64,000 nucleotides of DNA from Rhizophagus irregularis (Eukaryota > Glomeromycota > Glomeromycetes > Glomerales > Glomeraceae), in NCBI RefSeq assembly GCF_026210795.1, contig NC_089432.1, positions 1,922,001 to 1,986,000 on the forward strand, given 5' to 3'. The notes under the pieces were generated by a model, which was not told the DNA's origin, ran no database searches, and saw only the letters and a list, made by a program, of their open reading frames with translations. A program made the position numbers and the translations under genes. Positions 45,500-55,002 of the stretch are shown here, one piece after another (position 1 is the stretch's first letter; each line of letters begins with the position of its first letter).

Positions 45500-46191
45500 T
45501 GTAACCCGAGAAATCAGGATAATCACGTGAGTGGATGAATAAAAGACCAAATGGAACAAGGATAAATAATTAACCGATGGATAAATAATTAGCCGAAGGA
45601 TAAATAATTAACTGATAAAATAATATTTATAGTTTAGTTTAGTTTAGTCATGAGATAGTCATATGATAATACATCTTTATTTTCTTATTATTCTTAAATT
45701 TTTATTAGTAGAAAAGTTAGAAATAGTAGAAATAATTTTCTTAAAAATGTATAAATATAGGTGGGATTCGTTAGGAATTCCGCAGTCAGTTTTTGACTCA
45801 AATTTAATAAAACAAATATTAATTATTAAAAGTTATCTTGAATATGCTTATTGTACGCTTGAGAATTAATTAATATTATATTATTAAGTCCAGAAAAGTA
45901 AAGAAAAGGAAGTTATTCTCGTTTCATTGTATGAAATAAGAAGTTAGAAGAACTCTCGCAGTTTATAATAAATAAAGTGGTAATATTTGAAAGAATAAAT
46001 ATTACATAAAGAATAATATTTTGGGAATATTATGAATGAGTGGTAGTATTTGAAAGAATAAATATTACGAATATATGAGAAAGAAAGCGAGAAGTTAAGA
46101 GAAAAATAAAATCTAAACCAAGCAGAATAACGAGAAATAAAGTTGTAATGAGAAAGATGTGTTTATCCACGGGTGGCAGACGTGGGTGACA
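45500..46191 (+). repeat. 3' LTR of the Gypsy element
   Basis: 692 bp, collinear with 30321-31012 without indels, differing at roughly 13 positions (nearly all transitions). Followed by the GCGT duplication (46192-46195) and then by the Tc1 transposase. Confidence 0.95.
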
Positions 46192-46539
46192 GCGTTTGAC
46201 TCTTGCACCTAATCCATTTCGATGTAAGGTCCTTTTCACTGTACTTTCACTGACTCCTATCTGCTCTTCAATTTTTAATTTTTTTTTAATAGCTACTGCA
46301 TTAGTACACACCCCTGTTGTAATATACCGCAAAACTTTTCGCTCATTTTGGCCTGTTAAGAGTCTTGGACGTCCAGATTTAGGTTTATCTTTAAAGGTTC
46401 TAGTAGCATCTTTACGCTTCTTGATTCTTATAACAGTTGATTGTGAAATTTTTTCTTTATCCGCTACATACCGGGAAGGATAACCTTCTTCAAGAAGAGC
46501 ACAAATCCTAGACCTTTTTTCGATAGATAAATAAACCAT
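46192..46539 (-). pseudogene. Tc1/mariner transposase, N-terminal DNA-binding part
   Basis: 116 codons from ATG at 46539. Two helix-turn-helix units are visible: SIEKRSRICALLEEGYPSRY with ISQSTVIRIKKR, and a GRPRLL hinge followed by VCTNAVAIKKKLKIE with GVSESTVKRTLHRNG. They bind the inverted repeats. The frame enters the 3' LTR at 46191; residues read beyond that point are LTR sequence. The remainder is at 30293-30316 and 20845-21498. Confidence 0.93.
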
Positions 46540-46914
46540 AGTTAGTTTATAAAATTAAAAAAGGAAATGATATGCTGGCACCTTTTTATACTTTTTCATT
46601 GTTGTTTTGAAGCGTGAAAAAAAATTGTTTATTATTGAAGAAGGTTATTTTAGTAAATGGTCAAAAGAAAAGGATCGCGTGTTTTAAGAATTTTTACATA
46701 TGGCGAGTGGATTTTTAAGTCAATTGAAAAAAAGATGGACGAGATTGATAAAATAAAGTATGCCGAATTTATTAAATTAGAATTTGTACCTCCATGACCA
46801 CTGTGTTACGAAAGATCACCATTTTACATTTTTCATTTCGGTGATGCATTACTTTTGACCGCCACTGTATATATTAAATAAATAATAAAACAATATCTAG
46901 TATTCTGATTTAAA

Positions 46915-47634
46915 AAAAAACAAATGTCTATTATCTGATTAAATATTTACATTAAATTGCTAAAAGCTAAACTGCTTTAGCTTGAAATCAAGTAATTACA
47001 AATAGAAAGATAAAATATATATAGCTTGTTGGATTGTTTTTTTGAGATATTTTAAATGGTAGCAGTTTTATACCTTTAGGATTAATAAATAAATAATAAA
47101 ATATTAACATTTTCTTGAAATAATTTTTTATATTTTTAAATATTTATAAATGCTAATAACTTTTATTTATTGATAATAGAAATTCCACTATTTAGCATAT
47201 TTTGATGAGACAAAGACAACAAAATATAATTTATTTATTTATGATTACTGAATAATTAGTTAAAATATTTACATTCATAATGCTGGCCAAATTTGCAAAC
47301 GGACATTTATGTCCGTTTTATAATTCCGGCCAAATTTTGCTGGGCGAAATTATCTTAATTCTGGCCAAATTAATGTGTAACCTTAAAAAAATTTTTGCCT
47401 TTTTTATAGTTACAAGGTGGTACAAAATGTACATTAATGCAATCCTTGACTATGAGTTTATAAGTAAATATCCGGTCAAAAGTTATAAAATTGCCTTATT
47501 TGTAATTAAATGTTGGTAAGTTGTTTGGACCAATCAGATCTCGTGGGCTAATCTGGCCCATGGGCAGTTTATAAGCTAGGATGTAGTGCACGCCCACTTA
47601 GCTTAGAAACTATGCCGATCATTTGGCTGGGGTG
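46915..47634 (-). repeat. Right TIR of the outer element
   Basis: Complement of 18139-18850, ending GGCTGGGGTG next to the GATGCTTA duplication. The first 360 bp from the outer end are nearly identical to the left arm. Confidence 0.85.
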
Positions 47635-47642
47635 GATGCTTA

Positions 47643-48356
47643 AATCTCGCATTCCAAAAAAGAATTTTTTATGCCGATCATTTAATTCTGGCCAGAATTA
47701 AATACGTCATGTGATTTTAAAAAAAACCGAAAAAAAATTGTCAAATGTCAAAAATGACATTCAAAATGATATTTGATGCTTTAAGTAAACTTGCAGAGCA
47801 GGCAAAATACACATACTGTACATCTTTTAAAAAAGTTTGTATATTATTTTACAAATTTGTTACAAAATAATACAAGATTTAAGAATCATACAGAGGGTGA
47901 GATACATATTTATTCTTTCTTTAAATGACGCCAAAGATTGGTCATATTGGAGTCACTATTTACCAATTTTTTGTAACCAAGTCTTTTTACCTTTACAGGT
48001 TTAAAAAGGAATTATGAAATAATAATTAACAATATAAATAGTCAATATTAAATGTATATTTTAATTAAAAATTATTTTAAGCTAAGGCACCTAAACGATG
48101 CATATTTACATCTTTATGTTCTAGTGAGAGATCTTTCTCCTTGAAGAGATTTTTAATAAAAAGCTTACTACACAAAACTTTTCATTTCCCAAGTTGAGAT
48201 GTTGGTTCAGCTTAGTAAAGTTCTTACGAGTATAACACTAATAACAATAAAAAAAAACTTTCCCATTACCGTTGGAAAAAAATACATCATCCAGGTCACC
48301 AATGGGTTTAGTCATACAGGTTACAAGTCATTACAGCAAAATTCAAAATATACCGG
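47643..48356. other. Spacer after the nest
   Basis: AT-rich, no gene. Contains short inverted words (AATTCTGGCCAGAATT at about 47685, TGTCAAAAATGACA at about 47747). GCAGAGCAGGCAAAATAC near 47793 resembles a stretch in the centre of the foldback MITE at about 402-420. Confidence 0.5.
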
Positions 48357-48524
48357 ACACTTGAGAAATTTGATTGTCAGGTTGTCGAGCCGGTTGTAAA
48401 AAAAAATAATTTATTAACTTTTATTTATAATCTGATATACTACTATTTACTATTATACTCGTCACGACGTCACGTGCTATTTATATGGCTACCCGACAAC
48501 CCGACAATGAAATTTCTCAAGTGT
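48357..48524. mobile_element. MITE with ACACTTGAGAAATTT ends
   Basis: About 168 bp with inverted repeats ACACTTGAGAAATTTGATTG and the complement (..CAATGAAATTTCTCAAGTGT); GTCAGGTTGTCGAG pairs with CCCGACAACCCGAC next to them. No clear target duplication. Confidence 0.75.
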
Positions 48525-49182
48525 GTAAAATGATCAATCCCAGCTCGATTATAATTCGGGTCAGGTCGATCACCCGGACCCTTTCGAAGCACTACTCGCA
48601 ACTAATTTAAGCTTGGAAATTTGTTGCTAAAATATTAATTTGTATTATGTAAATTTATTTATACGTTTTGTTTTCGAATTTAACACTGGTTCAATCGTCC
48701 TATTTTTGTTTCCAATGTAAGTTTTATCTAATCCATTAGCAGGTTTTAATGTATTGAAATTCTTTTAATTAAAGTTCTTTAACTAAAAACGCACAAATCA
48801 GCAGGTACAGTATATATTTGTAGTTTAATTATGAAATAATATTTTTCTACGCATTACATAAGCATTTGACCGGAATGCAAATGGTACATCTCATTATTCT
48901 GTTTGAAAATTTCAACAATACAAACTCTTTCTAATTGAATGAAAATATTAGTAAGCACAAATATAGTTTTGCACAATTTAGTTTCCAGAACCGGAATTAC
49001 AATAATGGTAAAACCGACGATATCCATAAAAAAGAAAAGATCTACTGATTGCACGATCATACTACTTTATATGTAACATTGTTTCAGGGTCACTTTTATG
49101 TTTGTAACACAGGCAAAATGAAATAAATAGGGTAGCACACTAGCACCTCACTACCTCACTTTATTTTTATTCATTTAAAAAA
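48525..49182 (+). promoter_or_regulatory. Spacer and probable promoter of the F-box gene
   Basis: AT-rich, no gene seen. An AAATAAATAGGG TATA-like box at about 49119-49131 lies about 55 bp before the ATG, followed by a CACTAGCACCTCACTACCTC pyrimidine-rich stretch, a plausible start region. Confidence 0.4.
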
Positions 49183-50625
49183 ATGTCGCACCTTCCTGCT
49201 GATTGCTTAAACGAGATTTTTGAATGTTTAAATGATGACAAAATTACTTTGTATTCATGCTTATTAGTTAATCGCCTTTGGTGCCAAATTTCAGTGAGAA
49301 TTTTATGGAGAAATGTTAATACATCGAATTTTAGTACTTTAATTGCATGTCTTCCAGAAGAATCAAAAAAAATTTTGGATGATAATGGAATTATTATTTC
49401 AACCCCAACTTCAAAATTTCCCACTTTTAATTATGCAACCTATTTTAAAATTCTATCAGTTAATGAAGTTTATTATAAAATTAATGAACTTATTAAAAAT
49501 CAACAAAATATTTCATATTATAATATATACAATAAAACACATTTAGTTATTCAAGAAATATTTAAAATGTTCATGAAACAAATCTCTTCTTTAAAAAGAT
49601 TAGAATTTTTACAAAATTCAAATATAAATTTCATTCTTTATCCTGGATCAAAAGATTGTTTAAAAAATCTCACAGAATTACATTGTAGTTCTAATATTTC
49701 CTCCAATTTTTTTTATCAATTATCACAAATATGTCATAATATATCATTAATAGATATAAAGATTGAAAACAATATTTCAAATGGAATTACAGAATTAATT
49801 TCTTTTCAAAAAAATTTGAAATCCTTTTACATGACTTTAAATTATGATCTAACAGATAACGTTCTTAATAATTTAATTCCATCATTGATGACAAAACTTC
49901 CTAAAAATTTAATGAAATTAGATATTTATGGAGGAATGCGTAATATTTCATTATCATTTATTGCCAATTTTACAAATTTACGAGAACTTCAATTATCATT
50001 TGAATATAGTAAATGTTTTTTGGAATTTGAAAAGTTACAATACATTATTTTCCCGCAATTACAAATTCTAAAAATTCGACATGAATGTCCAAGATATGAA
50101 TATTTAGTAAAATTTATAGAAAATAACGGAAAGAATTTAAAAGAATTAAGTATGTGTGATATTAGAGGTAATAGTGATAATTCATTAAATTTAGCTATCG
50201 CTAAATTTTGTCCAAACTTGAGAAAACTTTCTACTGGAGTTAAAAATGATGAATTGGAAACTTTAAAAATGATTTTAAATAGTTGCAGATATATAGAAAA
50301 AATTAAAATTTGGTGTGGAAGTGAATATTTGAATGAAAAAGAAGCATTGGATATGGTTGTAAAATATTCACATGAGAATATTTCTGAATTAGTATTATAT
50401 CATCAGGATTGTATACAATCAGCAGAATTACTTCCAGTAGAATTAGAGTCTTTTTTTATAAAATGGATGAGTCGTATGCCACAAAAGTCACTCTCTTTGG
50501 AAATTGTTAAATGTGAAGAAGATGATAGTTTAGATACAAATCATGAAAATATGAAAATAATTGAAAAATATACCAAATTAGGTGTTATAAAGAAATTTAA
50601 AATTACAGATTTCGAGTTATTATGA
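49183..50625 (+). CDS. F-box protein with leucine-rich repeat-like tail
   Basis: 480 residues without introns. The N-terminus is an F-box (LPADCLNEIFECLNDDKITLYSC..VNRLWCQISVRILWRNV, residues 4-46), which binds Skp1 in SCF ubiquitin ligases. The remainder has irregular leucine-rich repeats (LTELHCSSNIS, LRELQLSFEYS, LKELSMCDIRG, LRKLSTGVKND) that would recognise the substrate. F-box/LRR genes are greatly expanded in Rhizophagus. The ATG follows a poly-A stretch and a TATA-like box. Length and intactness are normal for the family. The substrate cannot be told. Confidence 0.92.
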   Translation: MSHLPADCLNEIFECLNDDKITLYSCLLVNRLWCQISVRILWRNVNTSNFSTLIACLPEESKKILDDNGIIISTPTSKFPTFNYATYFKILSVNEVYYKINELIKNQQNISYYNIYNKTHLVIQEIFKMFMKQISSLKRLEFLQNSNINFILYPGSKDCLKNLTELHCSSNISSNFFYQLSQICHNISLIDIKIENNISNGITELISFQKNLKSFYMTLNYDLTDNVLNNLIPSLMTKLPKNLMKLDIYGGMRNISLSFIANFTNLRELQLSFEYSKCFLEFEKLQYIIFPQLQILKIRHECPRYEYLVKFIENNGKNLKELSMCDIRGNSDNSLNLAIAKFCPNLRKLSTGVKNDELETLKMILNSCRYIEKIKIWCGSEYLNEKEALDMVVKYSHENISELVLYHQDCIQSAELLPVELESFFIKWMSRMPQKSLSLEIVKCEEDDSLDTNHENMKIIEKYTKLGVIKKFKITDFELL

Positions 50626-51780
50626 ATATCAATAATTAGCACGCTTTCACCTATATTAGTTTATACTAGTGTTTTTTTGTTAATTAGTGATTTCAATTTT
50701 ATGAATTTGAAATAAATAAAATAAATATTATCTTTTATTATACATTTTTTATTTTAATGTTACGTGCGTATCAAAAATTTATTTTTTTTAGTCGGTGGTT
50801 CGTCAAAAATGGCCTCCTAGTAGTAAGAATGTTTTACAAATAATCGCTTCCGACGGACGTTTAAATAATGTTTGACAATTTCTATTTAACTATGTAAAAT
50901 ATTAATTATATTAATTCTATTGATTTTTAGATCTTTCACTATGGCCGATTTATGAAATACCCCAAAATTTGTCCGTCATGTCAAATTAAATAAATATTTG
51001 ACAGTGTTTTAGTCAATTTAAGTTCCAAATTTATTGGTGTACAGTCAAAAATGAGTTCTAAAAAATTTTTTTGTACCCCAAATCTTACGTCTAACCAATT
51101 TTCTTATTGTCTAACCAATTTTTCTAGTGTTAAAGGCTTAATTCTCGAGGCCGCAGCAGGGTTTTTGCCAAATTTCATAAATCCGCCGCAATGTAAATTA
51201 TTCTTTATTCTTTATCTTCTTCAAGAGTACTCGTAAGATCTTCGTATTATCTAACCTTTCATTATCGTTATTTTTCAGCAAACTCACTAATTCTAGAACA
51301 ACGTTTGCTTCTTGTACATTTACAAAAGGAATTGTGAATTTTAACAAGCAAAACTCCAAGTAATGATTGAAAGAAATAATCTTCATGACTTCCATTATGA
51401 TCTTGATCTTATTATTATACATAACACGATAAGTATATCGTTTCGTACAAGAATTTGCTTTATCGTTATATATTGTATTTTTACATTATTTATTATCTGG
51501 ATAATGATTAAGAGCTAGCTACCGATCAATTCCATAGAAGGATTACGAATTTTTATTGTTAGCAGAATTCATCAAAACTTCATTTAATATTTTATATAAG
51601 CCTTAGGACGTAATTAAGTTATTTGTGGAACATTGTTCGTTTATCCCGAGTCATTTTCGTTTGATCTGACATTAGGATTTAAACAAAATATGTTCAAATT
51701 GTGTTTTCAGCCATTTTTCTTGTTTATCACGAAGCTCCACTCGGCATAGTCTCGTTTGTCAAAGAATGTGACTTTGCCTA
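50626..51780. other. Spacer downstream of the F-box gene
   Basis: AATAAATAAAATAAAT polyadenylation-like signals directly follow the stop codon. The rest is AT-rich; a 74-codon minus-strand ORF at 51198-51422 has ordinary-looking composition (VVLELVSLLKNNDNERLD) and might be an exon remnant, but nothing identifies it. Confidence 0.4.
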
Positions 51781-51784
51781 GTCA

Positions 51785-52045
51785 TACTAAAAGAGGCTTT
51801 ATAGAAGCATTACTTGAAGTTTTATTAATAACTAGTTTGCGAATTTTCTTAGCTTTAACAGTGTATTCCTCTTCGTCTAGAGAATAATCAGAATCTAATG
51901 CTAATACATTTGAAGTATCTTTAAGATTGACGCGTTTTTTTTTTGTAACTTTACAGTATCTTTCTATTCGTCTATAGAATTATAATAAGGATCTGGTACA
52001 AATACATTTGAGAAGCCTTTAAGGTCATTGTTTTAATAGTTGGTT
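51785..52045 (-). pseudogene. Decayed coding relic with a duplicated segment
   Basis: On the minus strand, LKGFSNVFVPDPYYNSIDE..KDTVKLQKK is followed, after a stop and frameshift, by LKDTSNVLALDSDYSLDEEEYTVKAKKIRKLVINK. The two are diverged copies of one ~35-residue acidic segment, so this is the remains of a gene with internal tandem repeats. Family unknown. Confidence 0.45.
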
Positions 52046-52849
52046 TACGCGTTTAATAGTTTTATTTTTATTTATATATTTACTTTTTTTGTTAGTAACG
52101 CATTTCTTTATTATATTTAACGTAATGATTAACACAGAAAAAAAATAGAAATAATAGTAGTATACAAAGATACACTATAACTAACTCCATAGTTTATGGA
52201 AAATTTAACTATTAAACTTTAATAATAATTTCTCTGTCTACTAAATATCAATATAACTAATCTAAATTGTATCTTTTATATAAAACTAAGTTAATCCCAT
52301 ATACTGTACATTCATATGAATTTTCCTGATTATTCAAAAAATTTTTTATTATTTTACGCATTTTATCACGTTTATTTCTAATCTGGATATGCCTGTTCCC
52401 ATATTTTTCTAACACACTAATTTCTTCTTTACTTCACGCTATTTTAAAGATTTTATTATTAAATAGGCCACGAGTTAATTCTCTCATCTTCTTTGTGCTT
52501 TATTTTTAATCAATATATTTGATTATTCTTTAAGAAACATTAATAATTCACGAGTATTTATCTTCCATATCTATTAACGTTTGTATAAATATTTCTTCCT
52601 TCGTATATAAATTACTAAGACAATCCCATAAACTTCCTTTTCATTAATATTCATTACCGGTCATTATCGATACTATTGGTATTTCTTTCAATTTGCTGCT
52701 GTTTCTTTAATATTCACTATCATATTATGTACTGTACAGTACATAGTCGCTTGTATTCATAATTGTCTTGATATATTTAAATTCAACTATAAAATTTTTA
52801 TATACTTAATATTATTAAAGTTATCTTTCTGTATTCAATTTTTCTACTA
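52046..52849. other. AT-rich spacer, possible further coding remains
   Basis: No gene can be defended. The plus strand is T/C-rich, as it is over the decayed minus-strand coding region next to it, so part may be the same dead gene. Confidence 0.35.
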
Positions 52850-53231
52850 TCTTTACCATTATGTATAATTCATCCTTATCTTTTTTCAATTAATATTTTT
52901 ATCGCAACCTTTACATAAAATCAGATTTGGCGAGTTGCCCATATTTATATCGTTTAATGGAATTAAATGTAGATCAATATTTTTAAATCTACACTATTTG
53001 ATTTCTTTTTAAATTTCGTATATAACGTTTGATTTTTCATGTCATTAAAAAATTTTTTCCGATCTTCTCTTCTTCATATAAATTAAACTTACATCTATTA
53101 CTCCAATTTTTATTAATATTAATGTATTTTTGTTTTGGATATTTAGAATCATCTTTAACTGTAACTCTTTCAATTATACCACTTCTGTACCTTTCCTTTG
53201 ATATTTAAATACATATATGTTTCCATTTCAT
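52850..53231 (-). pseudogene. Decayed coding relic (minus strand), continued beyond MITE
   Basis: Fragments such as KDDSKYPKQKYIN..NRCKFNLYEEEKIGKN and HLIPLNDINMGNSPNLILCKGCDKN can be read in different minus frames, broken by several stops. The purine-rich minus strand and a CxxC (CKGCDKN) suggest a former protein gene. It lies just beyond the MITE from the relic at 53400-53732 and might be the same locus. Not identifiable. Confidence 0.35.
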
Positions 53232-53397
53232 CCCTGTAAAAAAAGTCGATCCGTTTTTTGTATTCCCTCATATTTCGGAATTAATAACCTTATATCATGG
53301 AATTTATCGAATTATTTACATCTCCCGTGAATAGATCCGTGAAAGGCTCATTTTTACGGAGTTTTTACAGAAATAACGGATAAAGTTTTTTATAGGG
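53232..53397. mobile_element. CCCTGTAAAA-type MITE, copy A, TSD CAT
   Basis: 166 bp starting CCCTGTAAAAAAAG and ending CTTTTTTATAGGG, with CAT at 53229-53231 and 53398-53400. The interior has ACGGATCTATTCACGG-type words and matches the copies at 57684 and 59975 (in the opposite orientation). Confidence 0.88.
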
Positions 53398-53399
53398 CA

Positions 53400-53732
53400 T
53401 TATTTTGTTTGTGATGCATCTAAACATTGATCTAAGTATAATATTCCTCCTTCAAAAATTCCTTTTTTATCAGTTTTTTTAGTATTTATTCCTATTTTTT
53501 CAGATCCACTTTTTTCTTTTATATCTGATTGTGCAAGAATAGCATATGTAGTAATTATTATATCGTGATCTTTAAGGAATTCTGGATCATTATTTCGATT
53601 CTTTAAAGATTTAACCCATTTACTATATTCTTCTTTTGAGAAAATATATTTTCCTCCGGAAATTAAATGATCACCGTTATCATTCTTAATATCATGATCA
53701 TTCTTAACGTGTCTCCAATGTAAGAAATTCAA
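53400..53732 (-). pseudogene. Fragment resembling a SNF2-type helicase N-terminal lobe
   Basis: 110 residues. The stretch FLKDHDIIITTYAILAQ looks like the DxVITTYxxL strand of SNF2-family ATPases, with KKGIFEGG in the place where a loop leads to the DEAH box. No Walker A or DEAH motif is present here, the frame ends just before the MITE, and no flanking exon can be recognised, so it is a remnant. The assignment rests on one motif and is weak. Confidence 0.35.
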
Positions 53733-55002
53733 TAATATCTGAGCAATTTCCTATGAAATAATTTCTTCACTATCATGATTGGCGTAATATATAAGATTTT
53801 TACTAGTCATTTCTAATACGCGTTTTATAATTTTATTTATATCAGTGAATTAATATCGATAATATCGATAGGCTTCATACATTATCGACATTATCTATTG
53901 CGGCTAAAGTTGAATCGCATGAGCGATAATCAAAATTTCATCACACGTTTACACGTCATGGAGTCACACCCAAGTTTCCATGTTGAACGTGAATGTTAGT
54001 GTGAATGTCCTCTGTTCTATTCAGACAATAATAATTCAAGAGAGAATTTTTAAATGATTCATTTTGATTATGCTAACATATTGTGCTAGAGTGTTGGTCA
54101 CAAATTGATTTTAATAACTTTTAAATTCCTTACAAATATCGAATATAGCCGGCCATCGTTAGAGACTTAGAGGGTCTGAGCCGAAATTAAAATTTGACCG
54201 AATTAATGCATCACGCCCGGAATAAGAATTTTTTTTTTTTGAAAAATCAATGAAATTTTTAAAATTTATTTAAGAATAAATATTCACAATATATAATATC
54301 ATGATATTAAAAACTTGAAACTTTATATTTATTTACAAATATTTCATAGGATTTGGATGGGATGAACGTATTTGAATTGGATGGGATTCAGCAAATTATC
54401 AAATCACACACGAAGAGGTTCTTCCAGAATAAAGTTTCAATTTAACAAAATTTTATCATAATCCTTAATTTAATCGGATAAACTGTATCTTATCCTATTC
54501 CGTCATTTTTAACTTATTTGTATATAGAAAATGATAATTATTCATTTGTTTTCTGCGTACCGCGTAAAATAAAAGAGTCAAAAAAATGTAACATAGGAAA
54601 GCGTGAAATTAATATGTATCTTATACCAGGAATATAATTTGAAAATGTTTTAATTTTATTTATATCATAAATTAAATAAAGTACATATTTATCTCGCGGT
54701 TAATATTATTACACTAAAAATTAAAGCGATATTATGTATTATCAGCGTATTACTCAGCTTGAGCTCTTCGATTATGTAACAGATTCGTAGAGTTTCTTAC
54801 AGAAATGTACAAATGTAACAGAAAAGTACAGATAAAATTAAAAATTTTGAAATACAAAAAAAATTTAAATCTATATTTTCAAAGGAAGAAAAGGTGAATA
54901 ATTAACAACAAATAAATAAATGTTTGATCAATAAACCTACGATTATGATATATACTTCGCTCCGAAAAATTATTATATATATAATTCAAAATATCTACAA
55001 GT
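53733..55002. other. AT-rich spacer
   Basis: No gene or clear repeat. Sequence after 54900 is the 3' flank of the second kinase-Sel1 gene (minus strand). Confidence 0.5.

Larger units (their letters stand above)
30321..46191 (+). mobile_element. Ty3/Gypsy LTR retrotransposon with nucleotide-kinase domain
   Basis: Two 692-bp LTRs (TG..CA ends) bound a gag-protease-RT-RNase H-kinase-integrase body on the plus strand; GCGT is duplicated at 30317-30320 and 46192-46195. Without the 4.4-kb CACTA-like insertion at 40621-44986 it is about 11.5 kb. PR-RT-RH-IN order and the GPY/F motif after integrase place it in Ty3/Gypsy. Several frameshifts, a stop and a deletion of the RT active site make this copy non-autonomous. 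Confidence 0.93.
20556..46867 (-). mobile_element. Tc1/mariner transposon split by two later insertions
   Basis: Inverted repeats of about 85 bp begin CAGTGGCGGTCAAAAGTAAT at 20556 and end with the complement at 46867; TA flanks both sides (20554-20555, 46868-46869). Without its passengers (21513-30292 LINE and 30321-46191 Gypsy, plus one duplication each) the element would be about 1.6 kb, normal for Tc1. It lies inside the outer TIR element. Its transposase gene would be uninterrupted without the insertions. Confidence 0.92.
18139..47634. mobile_element. Outer nested DNA transposon, ~700-bp TIRs, perfect 8-bp TSD
   Basis: GATGCTTA stands immediately outside both ends (18131-18138 and 47635-47642). 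The element starts CACCCCAGCCAAATGATCG and ends with its complement. The inverted repeats extend from 18139 to about 18850 and from about 46915 to 47634; the outer ~360 bp are almost identical, the inner part more diverged. Its own interior is only 18851-20555 and 46870-46914, without a transposase; the remainder is a Tc1 element and its passengers. An 8-bp duplication fits hAT, P or Zisupton-like transposases; the CA..TG ends are compatible with hAT. Confidence 0.85.

Noticed and set aside
48080-48240. Possible decayed gene (plus or minus)
   Set aside because: No stretch longer than ~25 codons reads convincingly in any frame.
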